A DNA stretch of 64,000 nucleotides from Oscheius tipulae (lineage: Eukaryota > Nematoda > Chromadorea > Rhabditida > Rhabditidae): positions 2,480,001-2,544,000 of the forward strand of contig JASJZH010000005.1 of the NCBI GenBank assembly GCA_037178975.1. The letters are read 5' to 3'. Shown piece after piece: positions 63,618 to 64,000 of this stretch; position 1 is the stretch's first letter; each line of letters starts with the position of its first letter. A model generated the notes under the pieces. It was given only the letters and a program-made list of their open reading frames with translations, was not told the DNA's origin and did not search any database. A program made the translations under genes and the position numbers.

Positions 63618-64000
63618 GTGGGAAAATAGAAGAAACCCGGAATGTTTTGATAAATTGAATGTGCTAAAATATCTCGAATTGCCGGGCAGAACTTAATCTG
63701 TCTTATACAAAACGGGTGAAACAACAAAAGTCTGGAAACTTTTTTTTGTAAATGTTTCAAACTACCTATTTGTGCTGAATTCACGGAAAACGTTGGAACA
63801 TAGACAATAATGAAATAGCCAGATTTGAACGGTAGAGAAAATCACGTTTGTTCTCGTAGCAGATTTCTAGTGGTACATATTTTCCTGTTTCAGTAAGAGA
63901 AGGTGCTGAAACAACATTGTTCCTAGAGGCGGCAGAGGGTAGTACGAATGTTTCACTGGAACTCTAAGAGGGAACGTGGTTGAACACACTGCTTGTAAGG

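Overview
The window is nuclear DNA from a nematode. Introns end in TTTCAG or TTTTAG, most are short, the base composition is AT-rich, and the genes have clear nematode and metazoan relatives: ATP-citrate lyase, kynureninase, C-type lectins, a TMTC-type O-mannosyltransferase and a serine carboxypeptidase. The most striking signal is not a gene. TGTTTCA, the core of the Caenorhabditis type-1 piRNA (21U-RNA) promoter known as the Ruby motif, occurs at about 15 times its chance frequency in introns and intergenic DNA. Many copies share a layout: TGTTTCAC, about 9 nt, TATA, then a YRNT with its T 42-46 nt from the motif start. I infer that much of the window is a piRNA-producing domain, with motifs inside introns of expressed genes as described for Pristionchus and Plectus.

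Layout. 1-9,016 (minus): ATP-citrate lyase, 16 exons, cut by the left window edge. 9,017-24,894: a 16-kb gene-poor stretch rich in the motif; minus-strand motifs dominate to about 18 kb and plus-strand motifs from 18 to 24 kb. 24,895-26,524 (plus): a small unrecognised protein gene. 27,339-32,785 (minus): complete 12-exon kynureninase. 29,044-35,105 is duplicated in direct orientation at 46,741-53,630; the second copy keeps kynureninase exons 1-8 but lacks exons 9-12 and abuts the 3' end of a LINE. 35,672-42,531: a tandem and inverted cluster of secreted C-type lectins, intact and decayed, with GATA sites at their promoters. 42,657-46,740: a CR1/Jockey-like non-LTR retrotransposon. 54,340-60,915: a region of broken genes (GNAT acetyltransferase, TMTC, serine carboxypeptidase). 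Around a fourth lectin it also holds a large inverted repeat carrying two mirror-image copies of a small beta/gamma-crystallin-like secreted protein. 63,482: the first exon of a plus-strand gene that runs off the window.

The genes do not form one pathway. ACLY makes cytosolic acetyl-CoA and kynureninase acts in tryptophan catabolism. The lectin/crystallin block looks like a fast-evolving intestinal or defence gene cluster in which duplication, inversion and gene conversion are active. Exon coordinates were worked out by hand from splice consensus and family alignment from memory. Motif counts are manual estimates.
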